DNA of 36,849 nucleotides from Borreliella burgdorferi B31 (GTDB lineage Bacteria; Spirochaetota; Spirochaetia; Borreliales; Borreliaceae), in assembly GCF_000008685.2 (NCBI RefSeq), contig NC_001855.1, positions 1 through 36,849 on the forward strand. Direction: 5' to 3'. The position numbers and the translations under genes were made by a program. Of the stretch, positions 17,880-27,382 are shown piece after piece. The notes under the pieces were generated by a model. That model saw only the letters and a list, made by a program, of their open reading frames with translations, made no database searches and was not told where the DNA came from. Within the stretch, counting starts at the first letter, position 1, and each line of letters begins with the position of its first letter.

Positions 17880-20032
17880 ATGAAAGCCGATTACATTATA
17901 AAAACAAATGATCCAAATGTATCTCTTTATAAAGAACTGTAAAGAGACTTTATAAGAAAAGAAAGTATTAATAGTTTAAAAGACTTTTTTATTTTTATAA
18001 AAAATAAACTTTCTTCAATAGATGATAATTCAACAGAAGCAAATATAGAGTCTTTACTAAAATCTATTTTCGAAGAACTAAATTATTCAGTAGAACAACA
18101 AAAAGGTGGGCAAATAGAAGGAGTAAAATCCAAAGTAGATATACTACTTTTTGAAAATGATAAAGACAAAGTAGATTTTAATAAAAAATTAGAAGAAGCT
18201 AAAAAAATAATTCCCATATTTTCAACTGAAGATATCTTACTTATAGCGGAAGTTAAGCATCCAGTATTTAGTTTTGATGCTAAAGATAAGGTAAAAGAAG
18301 CAGAAGATCAGCTATATAGATGTCTAAATCAATATCAAAAACATTATGGAATACTTTCAAATGGAAAGGTATGGAGCTTATATGATAAATCTAAGACTTT
18401 ATGGAGAAAAAAGATATATTGAATTTGATTTTTCTAAAATTGAAGACAAAAAAGAATACAAATAACAAGAATGGTTTATTTTATTTAGCTATATTATAAG
18501 AAAAGAAAGCTACCTAAAAACAAGTAATGTAATAGCAGTTGAAAAAGAGCAAATAGTTAAAGAAAAAGATATAATTCAAAAAACTCTTAGAGAGATGCTT
18601 TATGAGAAGCCTGATGACTCTATAGTATTTAAAATTGTAAAAAAAATATATATGACAAAGAATTTAAAGTATCAGACAAAGAATTTACTCGTTATATTTT
18701 GGCTAGCATACTTAAAGAGGCAATTATTTTTATTTTAAGAATATTTTTTATTGCATATATTTAAGACAACGACAGTTTTAAGAAAATTTTAGAAGAAAAC
18801 AAGCTATACAGATCTTCTATATCTTTTAGATATTTTTTTATGATTAAAATACAAAAAAGAAATTAGGATATAAAAAATAATAACAATTTTTAATTTACTT
18901 GATAAGGGAAGTGATTCAATAAAGTTCCCCGTATTTAATGGAGGATTATTTGTAGAAGATAAGGTTAAATATTTGAATAATGAAAGTTTGCTAAGTATTA
19001 GTGAACTTGAAGAAATACTTGTTAAAATACTCTTCTTTGAAGAAAAAAATATTAAAGATGAAAAATTTGTAGAGTATTCAAGGTTAGATCCCAAAAGTTT
19101 TGGAGAATTATACGAAACGCTACTTGAATATGGCCTAAGAATTGCAGATACTACTGTTCATCGTATTATTTAAGACGGGATTTATCTCATTCGTACCGAA
19201 GAAGAGCTTGCAAACAAGAAAGTAAACAAAGTTGCTACTTACATACAAAGAATATGAGGAAAGTGAATATATAGATAATTTAAGAATAATATTTTCTTTA
19301 ATTAAACTTTATTTATTATCTTTTGACAAATCTTTAAACATAGAGAACTAGACTCACTCCAAAGAGCCTAAGGAACCAAATAAGTTAAATTACCCCCTGG
19401 TTTTATTAGTTTCAAATTAAATGCAACAAAGTATCTAAAAAGATTTGGATCCCCACCACTAGCAAAGTCTTTAAAATCACTTTTATAAATATTTATTAAT
19501 AGCGCTTATACTGCTTTTTTCTTCATTGTATTCAGTATTCAAATAATAATTGTCTTTACTAAGTATTTCTTGCTTTATTTTATTTTGTTCTTTTATGCTT
19601 AGTCTTCTGTAGCTAGGAATATGTTTTGAGAAGAATTCTGATTCATTAAACTTAGTTTTCTCCCATGGTGGATTTCTAATTACAATATCAAATCCTTCCT
19701 GAACATCTGGAAACTCAATTCCATAGTGGAAAAATTTTATAGTAGCTACTTAATTTTCTAATTTTCTTCATTTTTTCTTTATCCCCACTAGAAGGCTTAT
19801 TCCCCAAAATATTTTCAATTAAACTGATTATATCTGCAATATCACTAAATTCTAGTTCATTAAGAAAGCATATATTTGCTAATTATAAACTTAACTATAT
19901 TTATCAATTTCAAAATCAAAAAAGATTTAAAGATGTGGTAGCACTTTTTAAATTTGCAATATTTCAACTTAGTAATACTAAAACCTGCACATCAAGTTTT
20001 AAAGCAAAATTTATGATTCAGGGCAATGATAA
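17880..20032 (+). pseudogene. Second type IIG restriction-modification remnant, with internal deletion and inversion
   Basis: The original ATG at 17880 opens MKADYIIKTNDPNVSLYKEL, then a stop. The next frames carry the N-terminal nuclease region (EGVKSKVDILLFEND, LIAEVKHPVF), with more nonsense codons and frameshifts up to the RTEEEL region near 19195. A jump of roughly 700 bases then joins to the counterpart of LRIIFSLIKLY (about 19280). From 19345 to 19858 the sequence runs on the opposite strand (GNPPW region and LTYLTPS region reversed), after which KLNYIYQFQNQK resumes on the plus strand. It is complementary in extent to the remnant at 1210-3785 and cannot make an enzyme. Confidence 0.85.
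19345..19858 (-). other. In-place inversion inside the RM remnant, bounded by 8-bp inverted repeats
   Basis: The segment reads as RM coding sequence only on the minus strand, while both flanks read on the plus strand and would be contiguous with it if it were flipped. The left edge carries GAACTAGA (19345) and the right edge its reverse complement TCTAGTTC (19851-19858). Confidence 0.8.
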
Positions 20033-20388
20033 TTGATAAAGAATATAAAGGTCTGATTACAGTTCGAATTCTAAGAATGAAATCAGCATATGATAAGATG
20101 GTAGCTACATTTAAACTTTTTTCAATTTTATTTAGAAGTTATTTTTTAAGATCTGTTTATAAAATTTAATAAAAAGTACTTTGTTCACCCTCTTGATAGC
20201 ACTTATTTTAAATTTTTAAAAAGAAAGAGAAATTCAATGAATTGATAAATAATAGTAAATATTAGTTTAGTATTATTACAATTAAAATTGTAATAATTTT
20301 GCCTCTTTTTGATAAGAAAAGTTTATTAATTTTTGGAATCCGACTTAAAATGATTTAAAGTTAGTATTAACTTTAAAGGAGAGAAAGC
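20033..20388. promoter_or_regulatory. bbk32 upstream region
   Basis: The 5' part is debris beyond the RM remnant. The 3' part must hold the bbk32 promoter. It contains a palindrome of 11-bp arms at 20273-20296 (TTATTACAATT and its complement) and a second hairpin touching the ribosome binding site at 20354-20377. No confident -35/-10 pair can be assigned by eye. Confidence 0.5.
20354..20377 (+). promoter_or_regulatory. Hairpin overlapping the bbk32 ribosome binding site
   Basis: The 10-bp arms TTTAAAGTTA (20354-20363) and TAACTTTAAA (20368-20377) pair perfectly around GTAT. The right arm runs into the ribosome binding site AAAGGAGAG that precedes the ATG at 20389, so folding could restrict ribosome access. 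Confidence 0.6.
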
Positions 20389-21453
20389 ATGAAAAAAGTT
20401 AAAAGTAAATATTTGGCTTTGGGATTACTTTTTGGTTTTATAAGTTGTGATTTATTCATAAGATATGAAATGAAAGAGGAATCCCCTGGCTTATTTGATA
20501 AGGGAAACTCTATTTTAGAGACTAGCGAGGAATCTATTAAAAAGCCTATGAATAAGAAAGGTAAAGGTAAGATTGCTAGAAAGAAAGGCAAAAGCAAGGT
20601 TTCTAGAAAAGAACCGTATATTCATAGTTTAAAAAGGGACTCTGCTAATAAAAGCAATTTTTTACAAAAAAATGTAATTTTAGAGGAAGAAAGTTTAAAA
20701 ACTGAATTATTAAAAGAGCAATCTGAGACTAGAAAAGAAAAAATACAAAAACAACAAGATGAATATAAAGGGATGACTCAAGGAAGTTTAAATTCCCTTA
20801 GCGGTGAAAGTGGTGAATTGGAGGAGCCTATTGAAAGTAATGAAATTGATCTTACTATAGATTCTGATTTAAGGCCAAAGAGTTCCTTACAAGGCATTGC
20901 AGGATCAAACTCTATTTCATACACTGATGAAATAGAGGAAGAGGATTATGATCAGTATTATTTAGATGAATATGATGAAGAGGATGAAGAGGAAATAAGA
21001 TTAAGCAATCGATATCAATCTTATCTAGAAGGTGTTAAATATAATGTAGATTCAGCAATTCAAACAATTACTAAGATATATAATACTTATACATTATTTT
21101 CAACAAAGCTAACCCAAATGTATTCTACACGCCTTGACAACTTTGCTAAAGCCAAAGCTAAAGAAGAAGCTGCAAAGTTTACAAAAGAAGACCTTGAAAA
21201 AAATTTCAAGACCTTATTAAATTATATTCAAGTAAGTGTAAAGACTGCAGCAAATTTTGTATACATAAATGACACGCATGCAAAAAGGAAATTAGAGAAC
21301 ATTGAAGCAGAAATAAAAACTTTAATTGCAAAGATCAAAGAACAATCTAATTTATACGAAGCATATAAAGCAATAGTAACGTCAATCTTATTAATGAGGG
21401 ATTCTCTTAAAGAAGTGCAAGGTATCATTGACAAGAATGGCGTTTGGTACTAA
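20389..21453 (+). CDS. bbk32: BBK32, fibronectin-, glycosaminoglycan- and C1r-binding lipoprotein
   Basis: This 354-residue surface lipoprotein has leader MKKVKSKYLALGLLFGFISC, with lipidated Cys20. Residues 21-205 are disordered. They comprise a Lys-rich stretch (about 65-90) and then acidic repeats such as DEIEEEDYDQYYLDEYDEED, which zip onto fibronectin N-terminal modules and bind glycosaminoglycans (known). From about residue 206 (SNRYQSYLEG) to the end is a helical domain that binds complement protease C1r and blocks the classical pathway (known). It is also called P35 in older work. The sequence is intact with normal length. A ribosome-binding-site hairpin precedes it and a terminator follows. 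It is a monocistronic virulence gene. Confidence 0.97.
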   Translation: MKKVKSKYLALGLLFGFISCDLFIRYEMKEESPGLFDKGNSILETSEESIKKPMNKKGKGKIARKKGKSKVSRKEPYIHSLKRDSANKSNFLQKNVILEEESLKTELLKEQSETRKEKIQKQQDEYKGMTQGSLNSLSGESGELEEPIESNEIDLTIDSDLRPKSSLQGIAGSNSISYTDEIEEEDYDQYYLDEYDEEDEEEIRLSNRYQSYLEGVKYNVDSAIQTITKIYNTYTLFSTKLTQMYSTRLDNFAKAKAKEEAAKFTKEDLEKNFKTLLNYIQVSVKTAANFVYINDTHAKRKLENIEAEIKTLIAKIKEQSNLYEAYKAIVTSILLMRDSLKEVQGIIDKNGVWY

Positions 21454-21472
21454 TATTAATTTTTTTAATTTA

Positions 21473-21509
21473 AAACAGGCTACATAATATGTAAATATGT
21501 AGCTTGTTT
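21473..21509 (+). terminator. bbk32 terminator
   Basis: AAACAGGCTACATA (21473-21486) pairs with TATGTAGCTTGTTT (21496-21509), with one G-U pair and a nine-base loop, starting 19 bases after the stop codon. The T-rich 3' end of the stem supports termination. Confidence 0.75.
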
Positions 21510-21719
21510 AAAGTAAAATAATTAAAGTTCTAGTTGTAAAAAAGTATTGTGGATAAGAAAATGGATTTCGTCAATTTACAAAAGGTATATTAACTGATTT
21601 AGATAAAAGTCAAAAATATTGTTTTGATTTATATCAGAATTGGTAGATTGCCATGTTTTAAAGTAAGTATTTAGAATAGCTTTTACTATTAAGCTTGCAT
21701 ACAAAATGGTATTGTCAGC

Positions 21720-21771
21720 TTGATTCCAATCTTAATTTCATTTTATCAACTCAAATTAAGATTGGAATCAA
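21720..21771. repeat. Perfect 19-bp-arm hairpin in debris region
   Basis: Arms 21720-21738 and 21753-21771 (TTGATTCCAATC and its complement at the outer ends) pair perfectly around a 14-base loop. There is no gene immediately beside it, and it is not followed by a T run. Confidence 0.6.
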
Positions 21772-21774
21772 ATG

Positions 21775-21892
21775 AAACAAAAAAAGTGAATAAGAATTCA
21801 TCAAAAGAAATTCGCAAATATGTTAAAGGATTACTTAATATTGTTAAAAATATTGTGCCTGTTACAACTAAAAGGTTAAAGAACTATATTTA
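21775..21892 (+). pseudogene. Short C-terminal coding fragment
   Basis: An open stretch with no start encodes about 38 residues including KNSSKEIRKYVKGLLNIVKN and ends in a stop. Its composition resembles the tail of a helical Borrelia lipoprotein. The parent gene cannot be named. Confidence 0.35.
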
Positions 21893-22232
21893 AAATTGTG
21901 CAGGGTATCTAATGAAGAATAATGGCCCCTTGATACTTTGGATATCATTACTATACTATTTAATAAGAGAAAAATTTATTTATCACTCAATATTAAGCTT
22001 GTTTTTTCCCCTATTTAATATTTTACTATCCAATTTAAATTTACTTGATATTTACTTATATAAAACAATTGAATTTTGGATTTTATATGCGGAGCGACTA
22101 AAGCTTGTAAAGCTTATGAAAGTATTAATTTAAAACTAGGTTAGAAAAGCAATCTTAGATTTAGTAATGAAAAACTCGATACATTAACTTTTTTCGTAAA
22201 TGTATAAAATCAGCGCATTTTAATTTTTATTG

Positions 22233-22466
22233 AAAAGGAGATGTATCCCAAATAGAAGAGTATGTTAAAAGGTTTTTATTCAAACTGAAAAATATGGGTA
22301 AAGTTAAAAAGCCGCTTAGCTATATTAAATATGGTAGAGATAATCAGCTTAATGTAGAAGGTAAAGATAGAAATCATATAGATGTGAAGGAGCATCATAG
22401 AGATAAAGGGGGATTTGCTAATGTTTTTGATAATTATTTTATGTTTTCAAATCCCCCATCTCTTTA
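22233..22466 (+). pseudogene. Coding fragment of about 77 codons, unknown family
   Basis: The frame runs from 22233 to a stop at 22464-22466 and includes MGKVKKPLSYIKYGRDNQL and KDRNHIDVKEHHRDKGG. The codons look real (no low complexity, balanced composition), but the start is missing and the region around it is non-coding. I do not recognise it. The 600 bases after it (22467-23103) hold only broken frames. Confidence 0.4.
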
Positions 22467-23103
22467 AGTGGATAGCAATAATGGAGAATTGAGTGCATTA
22501 GACTTTCTCCTATTAATAGCAATCCTGTGAAGATAAGACGTTGAATGACATTTAAAATGTATGCCAGAGATTTAGAGATTCACATTAATGAATATTACTA
22601 CTTTTTAGTGTTGCTATTATTTGACTATACTTTAGAGAAAAGTATTTGATTATTATTAAATACAAGAGCTTAATTACACTATTTGAAAATTGCGAGCATA
22701 ATATGTGTTTTTTTATTTTAGCACAAGTTTTTTAGACTTTCTAAAAAAGTTAAAAAAAAAGAAGATGCTGAGTAATTTGTATAGTTCTTTTAAGATTTTC
22801 ATTTAAGTAATAAATTATATTATCTTGGTATACTTCTAATATTTACCCATTAATAAAGCTAGTTTGGCTTAACAAATAAAAACCAATAAATATTTAAAAA
22901 ATGATTAATTTAGAATATAATTTCTATAGCTAAAGCAAAAAATAAATATAAATTTGGACTAGTTTTATTACATAAAAAGATAAAATTAGTCATGCTTGTT
23001 GCAATAGAGCCTACTATCTATCCCGCGAGGTATATTTATTTATATTGCTTTTTAGTTTTTGTAAAGTGACTTTTAATTATTAAAATCTAAGGAGAAGAGA
23101 TTT

Positions 23104-23196
23104 ATAAACAAAAAATTTTCTATTTCATTATTATCTACAATATTAGCCTTCTTGTTAGTATTAGGTTGTGATTTGTCAAGCAATAATGCTGAAAAC
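23104..23196 (+). pseudogene. Orphan lipoprotein leader with ATA in place of its start
   Basis: After AAGGAGAAGAG the sequence encodes NKKFSISLLSTILAFLLVLG followed by a lipobox Cys and DLSSNNAEN, a complete lipoprotein signal. The first codon is ATA where ATG is expected. At about 23196 the sequence switches abruptly to a P37-family gene in the opposite direction. Parent gene unknown. Confidence 0.65.
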
Positions 23197-23720
23197 ATGT
23201 TGTATCTAATATCCTTGCTTTCTTTTAAAGCTTCTGCTAAAGCATCATCAGCCTTGTTATTTGTATCTCTAAAAATAACACAAGCTTTTTCTAAAGAATA
23301 AGTTGCATCAACATAGCAAACATTAAGAGAAGCATAACTACTCTTAACCTTGCTAATGGCTTTATGCAAGTTATACAATAAGGAATACTTAACTTTATTA
23401 GATCTAGGAGTAGTTCTAGCTTCTTTTAAATAAGAGGCAGCTGTGCTAAGCAAGCATTCCATATTACTAAGGCTTACTTTTATTTCATCTAGTTCTGTAT
23501 CTAGTCTAATAAACTCTTCTACATAAGAGTCGACTTCCCTCTTAATATCTCTAGCTTCGCTCCCTTGGTTATTAACTTGCTGAGGAGTAGGGCTACTATT
23601 ATTATTTTGTATGTTAGTTTGCATGTCTTTAATCATATCTTTGCATACTGCCTGCATCTTGCTCTATCTGTATTCTTGCCCCTTAACACCTTATCATTAA
23701 AGAATATATCACATTTGTAA
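23197..23720 (-). pseudogene. P37-family lipoprotein fragment lacking leader and C-terminus
   Basis: On the minus strand, about 150 codons match the BBK45/46/48/50 family. They include the Gln-rich linker PQQVNNQGSEA, a helical core with KVKSSYASLNVCYVDA and the phrase KADDALAEALKES. Upstream, the promoter-like AAATGTGATATAT of that family is retained, but the leader-coding part is deleted and the frame is broken. After the ALKES region the sequence joins the orphan lipoprotein leader, so the C-terminus is lost. Confidence 0.75.
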
Positions 23721-23722
23721 AA

Positions 23723-23750
23723 ATAGCTTGTATTATTTGATACAAGCTAT
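23723..23750. repeat. 11-bp-arm hairpin between two lipoprotein remnants
   Basis: ATAGCTTGTAT at 23723 pairs with ATACAAGCTAT ending at 23750 around a six-base loop. It lies between the divergent P37 fragment and the next lipoprotein pseudogene. Confidence 0.55.
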
Positions 23751-23862
23751 AAGGCTAAGAGAAAAGTAAATAAGTAAGTGGGCTTGGTTAAAAAAGAGAA
23801 TAAGGACTAGACTTACTTAAGTAACCAAGTAAGTTTTTAATTTTAAGGAGAGGAGTTTTAAT

Positions 23863-24670
23863 ATGAGGATATATTTGTGTTTATGTAGTGTTCTTTTAGC
23901 GACCTCTTGTAAGTTATTTTATTCAAATGTAGGAACTGGGCCAGCAGAAGCATAAAAGACTAGTAAGGCCGAACCTGCTTTTGATCTTGCTGTTGTTAAA
24001 GAAAAGGGTGTAGGTAAGTAGTCTAAATAAGAGAGTAAGGCATTAGGCAAAGATGGGCTTGAAAAGATGGCACAAGAGGTAAAGGATGTAGCTAGTGATA
24101 CTAAGGTTAAGGTACTAGATAGCATGACAAAAGGCGGTAGTAGCAAAATACCAATAAGTGAAGTACCTTCTCTTGTAAGCCAAATTAAAGAAACAGCTAG
24201 AAGGATAGAGGCAGGTGTATCTGCATTAATATCTTCAGGATAAATGTAGCAGGAGCACTTAAAGATAATCTTAAGACAGGGATAAGTAGCATATGCTTAC
24301 TATAAAAATATTAGAAATGGCAAAAGAAAGTGGCCTTAAGCATGAAGATGATGATTATGGTTTGCGTGATAAGGTAAATAAGGTAATAGAAGAATTTAGA
24401 AGAGGAAAAGAAGGTGGTCTTGTAGCATTTTCTCTTAAAGTAGAAGGCGCTAAGAAAAACGGTGAAGTTGTTAAGGAGTGTGTAACTGGGTTAATGGGAA
24501 AAGTAGAAAGCCTTTTTGGCGATATTAAAGGAAATGGCGATGGTGTTGCTCAAGAGTTGATGCAAGAAGGTAAGAGTGAAGAAAAACGGTTTAGTAAGCC
24601 ATTAAGCTTAATAAGAGAAGTTGTGTGTGATATAACAGAAGCATGCAAGCGACTTATTTATGACCTGTAG
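23863..24670 (+). pseudogene. Decayed lipoprotein gene (about 270 codons)
   Basis: ATG at 23863 follows AAGGAGAGGAG. The leader MRIYLCLCSVLLATSC has lipobox Cys16. The mature part contains in-frame stops soon after (PAEA-stop, GVGK-stop, SK-stop), then a long clean stretch with GLEKMAQEVKDVASDTKVKV and ISEVPSLVSQIKETARRIEA. A frameshift follows near 24240, and the C-terminal part (24293-24670) is open and contains VIEEFRRGKEGGLVAF. The helical Lys/Glu/Val composition fits a surface lipoprotein. I do not recognise the family. Confidence 0.65.
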
Positions 24671-24673
24671 AAT

Positions 24674-24785
24674 GAATAGTAGCAGTTCTTAACTGCTATT
24701 CTTTATTGTTATTTTTTAAAGCCAAGCTTCTCTATTCTATAAAAATAGAAGCCAGAAGCTTAGTCTAGATTATCCTATAATCTAG
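24674..24785 (+). terminator. Three consecutive small hairpins after the decayed lipoprotein gene
   Basis: AGCAGTT/AACTGCT (24681-24697, followed by ATTCTTTATT), TTCTAT/ATAGAA (24735-24750) and CTAGATTAT/ATAATCTAG (24765-24785) follow each other. The first is the most terminator-like. The following 300 bases before the next gene hold nothing I can identify. Confidence 0.5.
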
Positions 24786-25102
24786 TTTTAGGGGTTCTTA
24801 TGTCTAGTTTGCTATGAGCTATCAGAGAACTAGTAAAGTATAATTTTGTAATTAGGAAATATAGAAATTTATCAATAAATATTGATCTTGTAGTTAGAAG
24901 CAGACAAGTGAAGTAATGATAATGAATCTTGTTAAGACAAGCAATACTAATACTAAAAGATGACTTAGAAAGAACTTTGATTTTGTCACTAGCTTTGACA
25001 ACCTATCTTATTAGCTAAAATGTGTGTTACTATTAATAGTAGATATTAAGGATGTTAAATATAGATAACAAAAGTAGTTAAATTGCAGTAAAGGAGGGTT
25101 AT

Positions 25103-25657
25103 ATGAGTAATTTTGCATGTGAAGCTAAACCCAAATATGAGTATGTAAAGCAGGTATTTCTTGATAAGGATTTTCCAGAAGATGTAGTTGATTATGTGCT
25201 ACTTCGTAGTTCAAATTATGTATATGAAAACCTAGAAAGTAGCATGAGTATGCTAGAAAAGGAAATGAATAAAGCTAGAGATGAGTTTAGAAGTGGAATA
25301 GGGAAGTTAGATGAAAGAATAGGCAAGTTAGATGAAAAGGTAGAAAAAGTAAGAAGTGAGCTTTCTGCAGAGATAAAGACAGTAAGAAGTGAGCTTAAGG
25401 GTGAGATAGTAAAGTTAGATGAAAGAATAGAAAAAGTAAGAAGTGAGCTTAAGGGTGAGATAGTAAAGTTAGATGAAAGAATAGGCAAGTTAGATGAAAA
25501 AATAAATACAAATCATAAAGAGCTTATAGGGTTGTTTAAGGAAATAAGAAGTGAGAACAACTCGCATATAAAAAGCTTGATATATCCATTTTATTGGATA
25601 TTAGGAATATTTATTCCATCAGTAGTGGGAATGTTTTTATATTTACTGCAAAAATAG
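25103..25657 (+). CDS. Bdr-like protein: coiled-coil repeats and C-terminal membrane anchor
   Basis: The 184-residue protein starts after AAGGAGGG. Residues 1-40 form a compact N-terminal part (KPKYEYVKQVFLDKDFPEDV). Residues 45-150 are a long coiled coil built from repeats of about 18 residues (VRSELKGEIVKLDERI with variants). Residues 157-182 form one hydrophobic membrane segment (LIYPFYWILGIFIPSVVGMF). There is no signal peptide, so it is probably held at the inner membrane facing the cytoplasm. The layout matches the Borrelia direct repeat (Bdr) proteins, but the repeat unit lacks their classic KID tripeptide. Two copies of the 54-base unit, at 25382 and 25436, are identical. It is the only clearly intact gene between bbk32 and the P37 cluster. 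Confidence 0.75.
   Translation: MSNFACEAKPKYEYVKQVFLDKDFPEDVVDYVLLRSSNYVYENLESSMSMLEKEMNKARDEFRSGIGKLDERIGKLDEKVEKVRSELSAEIKTVRSELKGEIVKLDERIEKVRSELKGEIVKLDERIGKLDEKINTNHKELIGLFKEIRSENNSHIKSLIYPFYWILGIFIPSVVGMFLYLLQK
25382..25489 (+). repeat. 54-base tandem repeat inside the Bdr-like gene
   Basis: The unit beginning GTAAGAAGTGAGCTTAAGG starts at 25382 and again at 25436; a partial copy starts at 25349. Being in-frame (18 codons), it can expand or contract without a frameshift. Confidence 0.85.
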
Positions 25658-25748
25658 TAATTAGTGTAAGTGTACTTATCCATTTTAGCATTAATTTATT
25701 CTTAACAGTATTATTATGATCAAGAATGGTCTAAGAGGCAAGATAATT

Positions 25749-25789
25749 TTTAAAAAAGCCTAAGATACAAGTACTTAGGCTTTTTTAAA
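25749..25789. terminator. Bidirectional terminator with 16-bp stem
   Basis: TTTAAAAAAGCCTAAG (25749-25764) and CTTAGGCTTTTTTAAA (25774-25789) pair perfectly around a nine-base loop, with A and T tracts on the two flanks. It separates the Bdr-like gene from the convergent lipoprotein pseudogene. Confidence 0.85.
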
Positions 25790-25812
25790 ATAAGAAGATA
25801 TTGTTGTGCTAG

Positions 25813-27072
25813 TTATATTGATTTGGCATCCTTTTCTAAGTCATTAAGTATAGTAGCAAGGCTACCTTTACTATCATCATTCATATAAATTAATGTTTTG
25901 TGTATTAGTTTAATGATAAGATAAGCTTGAGCTACCTTCTCTTTAGTAATCCCATCAATAGTAACGCTAGAAAGATTGCTACCAAGATGGCCTTTAGCCT
26001 TACCACATAAAGTCTTTAGCTTATCTTTGATGTTCTTTAAGTTTATAAATTTAGCATCAAACTCTTGTTCTGTCTGATAACCCAATTTCTTACGCTGATC
26101 AATCTTATCTTTTGCTTCTATAAGACTACTAAGCTTTGTAATCTCATAAATAACATCTTTAAGAGATTGGTTTAGTGTGTCTTTAGTAGAATTATTGTTG
26201 TCTTCATAATTTTCAATACCTTTTTCAAGATCTTTTAATTTATGGGAAATGCTATAAGCCTCAAGCCCAGCCATCTTAACAAGATTAGTTAAGTCAGAAG
26301 TAGTTTGCATGAATTTTTGAAGTCTTGCTTTCTTTTCTATTTCTCCTCTCTTCCTCATATTGTGCTTTAATCTTATCAAGCTCTTGTTGTTTCTGTCTTT
26401 GCTGCTCTTCTAGAATAGCTTTTCTTTTCTTCTTTAATTTTTTCCTTTATAGCTTCAAGAGTTTCTTTAATAAGAGCATCTTTTTTTGAGTCTAAGTTTG
26501 TAGCACTTTTTGTATGTTCTTGTGTTGAATAAGCAGGGTTTGTGAGTTCTTTTTCTTGTGAAGAATTGTCTAGGCTTCTTTTTTCTATGTTTTTTTATCT
26601 ATTTCTTGTTTTTGTGAAACACCTGGGTTCAATTGTTGTAATTGAGCTTGCTTATTAAAGCTATCGTCTTGTTTTATGTGTGTTTGATTAGATAATTTGA
26701 TTTCTAATTTGTCTTCTAATTGCTTTTTTAAAGCTTCCAAAGAAGTAATTTTATCATCAATATTTGGAATATCTTCTGAAGAAATCTGATTAATTTCATA
26801 CAATTTTTCTTTTAAAAGATTTTCTATTGCAATCTCTTGTGGTAGTGCAGTAGCAACATCTTTGCTACTAAAGGCAGTATTGCCAGTAGTTGAATTTTCT
26901 AATAAAGGAGCATAATTGCTAGAATCATAAACTAAAGTGTCTGAATTAAAAAAATCATTAGATTTTAGTGAAGAGAGCTTATCACTTAAATCTTTAGATA
27001 TTGAGCAACTAAGTATAAGAGATATTAGATATATATATTGGTAAAAATAAGTTTGTTAAGCTTTATAAGCAT
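25813..27072 (-). pseudogene. Large lipoprotein gene broken by frameshifts
   Basis: Reading from 27072, MLIKLNKLIFTNI goes out of frame at an AT dinucleotide run (27029-27040). Two bases fewer would restore YLISLILSCSIS, a good lipobox. The mature part is open through 26585 (SSEDIPNIDDKITSLEALKK), then stops and frame changes lead to a coiled-coil stretch (EEQQRQKQQELDKIKAQYEE). The last 188 codons (25813-26379) are open again as a helical domain (KFMQTTSDLTNLVKMAGLEA). An intact version would have about 415 residues. Family unknown to me; the architecture (disordered tether, coiled coil, helical head) suits a surface lipoprotein. Confidence 0.65.
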
Positions 27073-27382
27073 CTCCTATAAGTATACTTTTTTAAAGTAA
27101 TATGTTAATTTTTAAGATTCAATTTTTGTTATAGTAACAATATAGTGCGTAACTAGAAAGAAACATTTAATTTTAAAAATTAATGATTAAGCAGGACGGG
27201 ACGTATAGAAGTGGAAGAGTAAATCTAGGATAAATGAATTACTTTACCAGGGAGCTTAAAATATTTATCTTAGAAATAATGGAGTTGTTTTATATGTGCA
27301 AAAAAGCCAGACTATTTTTGTTAAAATCCAAAAGCTTCCTTATTTATAAGTAAGTGTCATGTCTTCTTTGAAGCTACACCAG

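Noticed and set aside
21912-22133. 73-codon plus-strand hydrophobic frame
   Set aside because: Composition is that of random AT-rich DNA, there is no ribosome binding site, and it is surrounded by broken frames.
23919-24146. 75-codon minus-strand frame
   Set aside because: It is the antisense shadow of the decayed plus-strand lipoprotein gene, whose residues fit Borrelia lipoproteins better.
25216-25488. 90-codon Ser/Leu-rich minus-strand repeat frame
   Set aside because: It is the antisense of the coiled-coil repeats of the Bdr-like gene.
25349-25489. Possible CRISPR-like repeat array
   Set aside because: The repeats are contiguous, in frame and coding, without unique spacers. No cas genes are present.
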